A DNA stretch of 5,590 nt. It comes from Schaedlerella sp. Lineage in GTDB: Bacteria; Bacillota; Clostridia; Lachnospirales; Lachnospiraceae. A model generated the notes under the pieces. The model made no database searches. It had not been told where the DNA came from and was given only the letters and a program-made list of their open reading frames with translations. Positions within the stretch are counted from its first letter, which is position 1, and each line of letters begins with the position of its first letter. Location of the stretch: the NCBI GenBank assembly GCA_020024595.1, contig JAHHTO010000158.1, positions 1-5,590 of the forward strand, in the 5' to 3' direction. The translations under genes were made by a program, and so were the position numbers. Positions 5,485 through 5,590 of the stretch are shown piece by piece.

Positions 5485-5590
5485 TCGTATTCTCCTTCCT
5501 TTTTATTATCTTCCATCAATAAGACACTCAAAGAAGGAAAACCTTACGTATTTATCAAAATTATTTATAAAAAAACAAGTTCTCTAATAT

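Overview
The window looks like chromosomal DNA of a low-GC Gram-positive anaerobe, most likely a gut Clostridia member of the Lachnospiraceae type. The basis is AT-rich intergenic DNA, strong AGGAGG-type ribosome binding sites on all five genes, a stand-alone TSCPD-domain protein, and a LacI-type regulator fused to a sugar-type solute-binding domain. This is inference from protein style; no database search was possible. I see no tRNA, rRNA, CRISPR array, transposase or phage gene.

Layout, left to right. (1) Positions 1-177 are a control region. It carries a perfect LacI-type operator palindrome (72-83), a candidate leftward promoter (12-40) and a candidate rightward promoter (110-138). (2) 178-2451 (+) encodes a 757-residue fusion: LacI-type helix-turn-helix, LacI sensor domain, Ser/Thr/Lys-rich linker, then a full-length ABC-type solute-binding domain without a signal peptide. 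(3) A hairpin at 2458-2485 ends this gene and the convergent FHA gene (2469-3044, -), whose last codons form one hairpin arm. (4) The FHA gene has its own promoter (3127-3155). Just upstream, a strong terminator (3168-3215) closes the next leftward gene, 3262-4041 (-), an unrecognised three-helix membrane protein with a long charged cytoplasmic tail. (5) 4042-4455 is a divergent, gene-free spacer. (6) 4456-4701 (+) encodes an 81-residue TSCPD-domain protein, whose stop codon lies in the loop of its own terminator hairpin. (7) 4723-4864 is a 142-bp element bounded by 26-bp inverted repeats with 25 of 26 positions matching. (8) 4865-4980 is AT-rich with short direct repeats. (9) 4981-5484 (-) encodes a small secreted protein.

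How the genes relate: there is no clear multi-gene operon. Each gene appears to be its own transcription unit with its own ribosome binding site and mostly its own terminator. The fusion regulator probably controls itself and a leftward gene outside the window through the 72-83 operator. The two leftward membrane proteins (FHA and three-helix) are neighbours but separated by a terminator and a promoter, so a joint role is only a guess. The most unusual items are the fusion regulator with its operator and the 142-bp inverted-repeat element.
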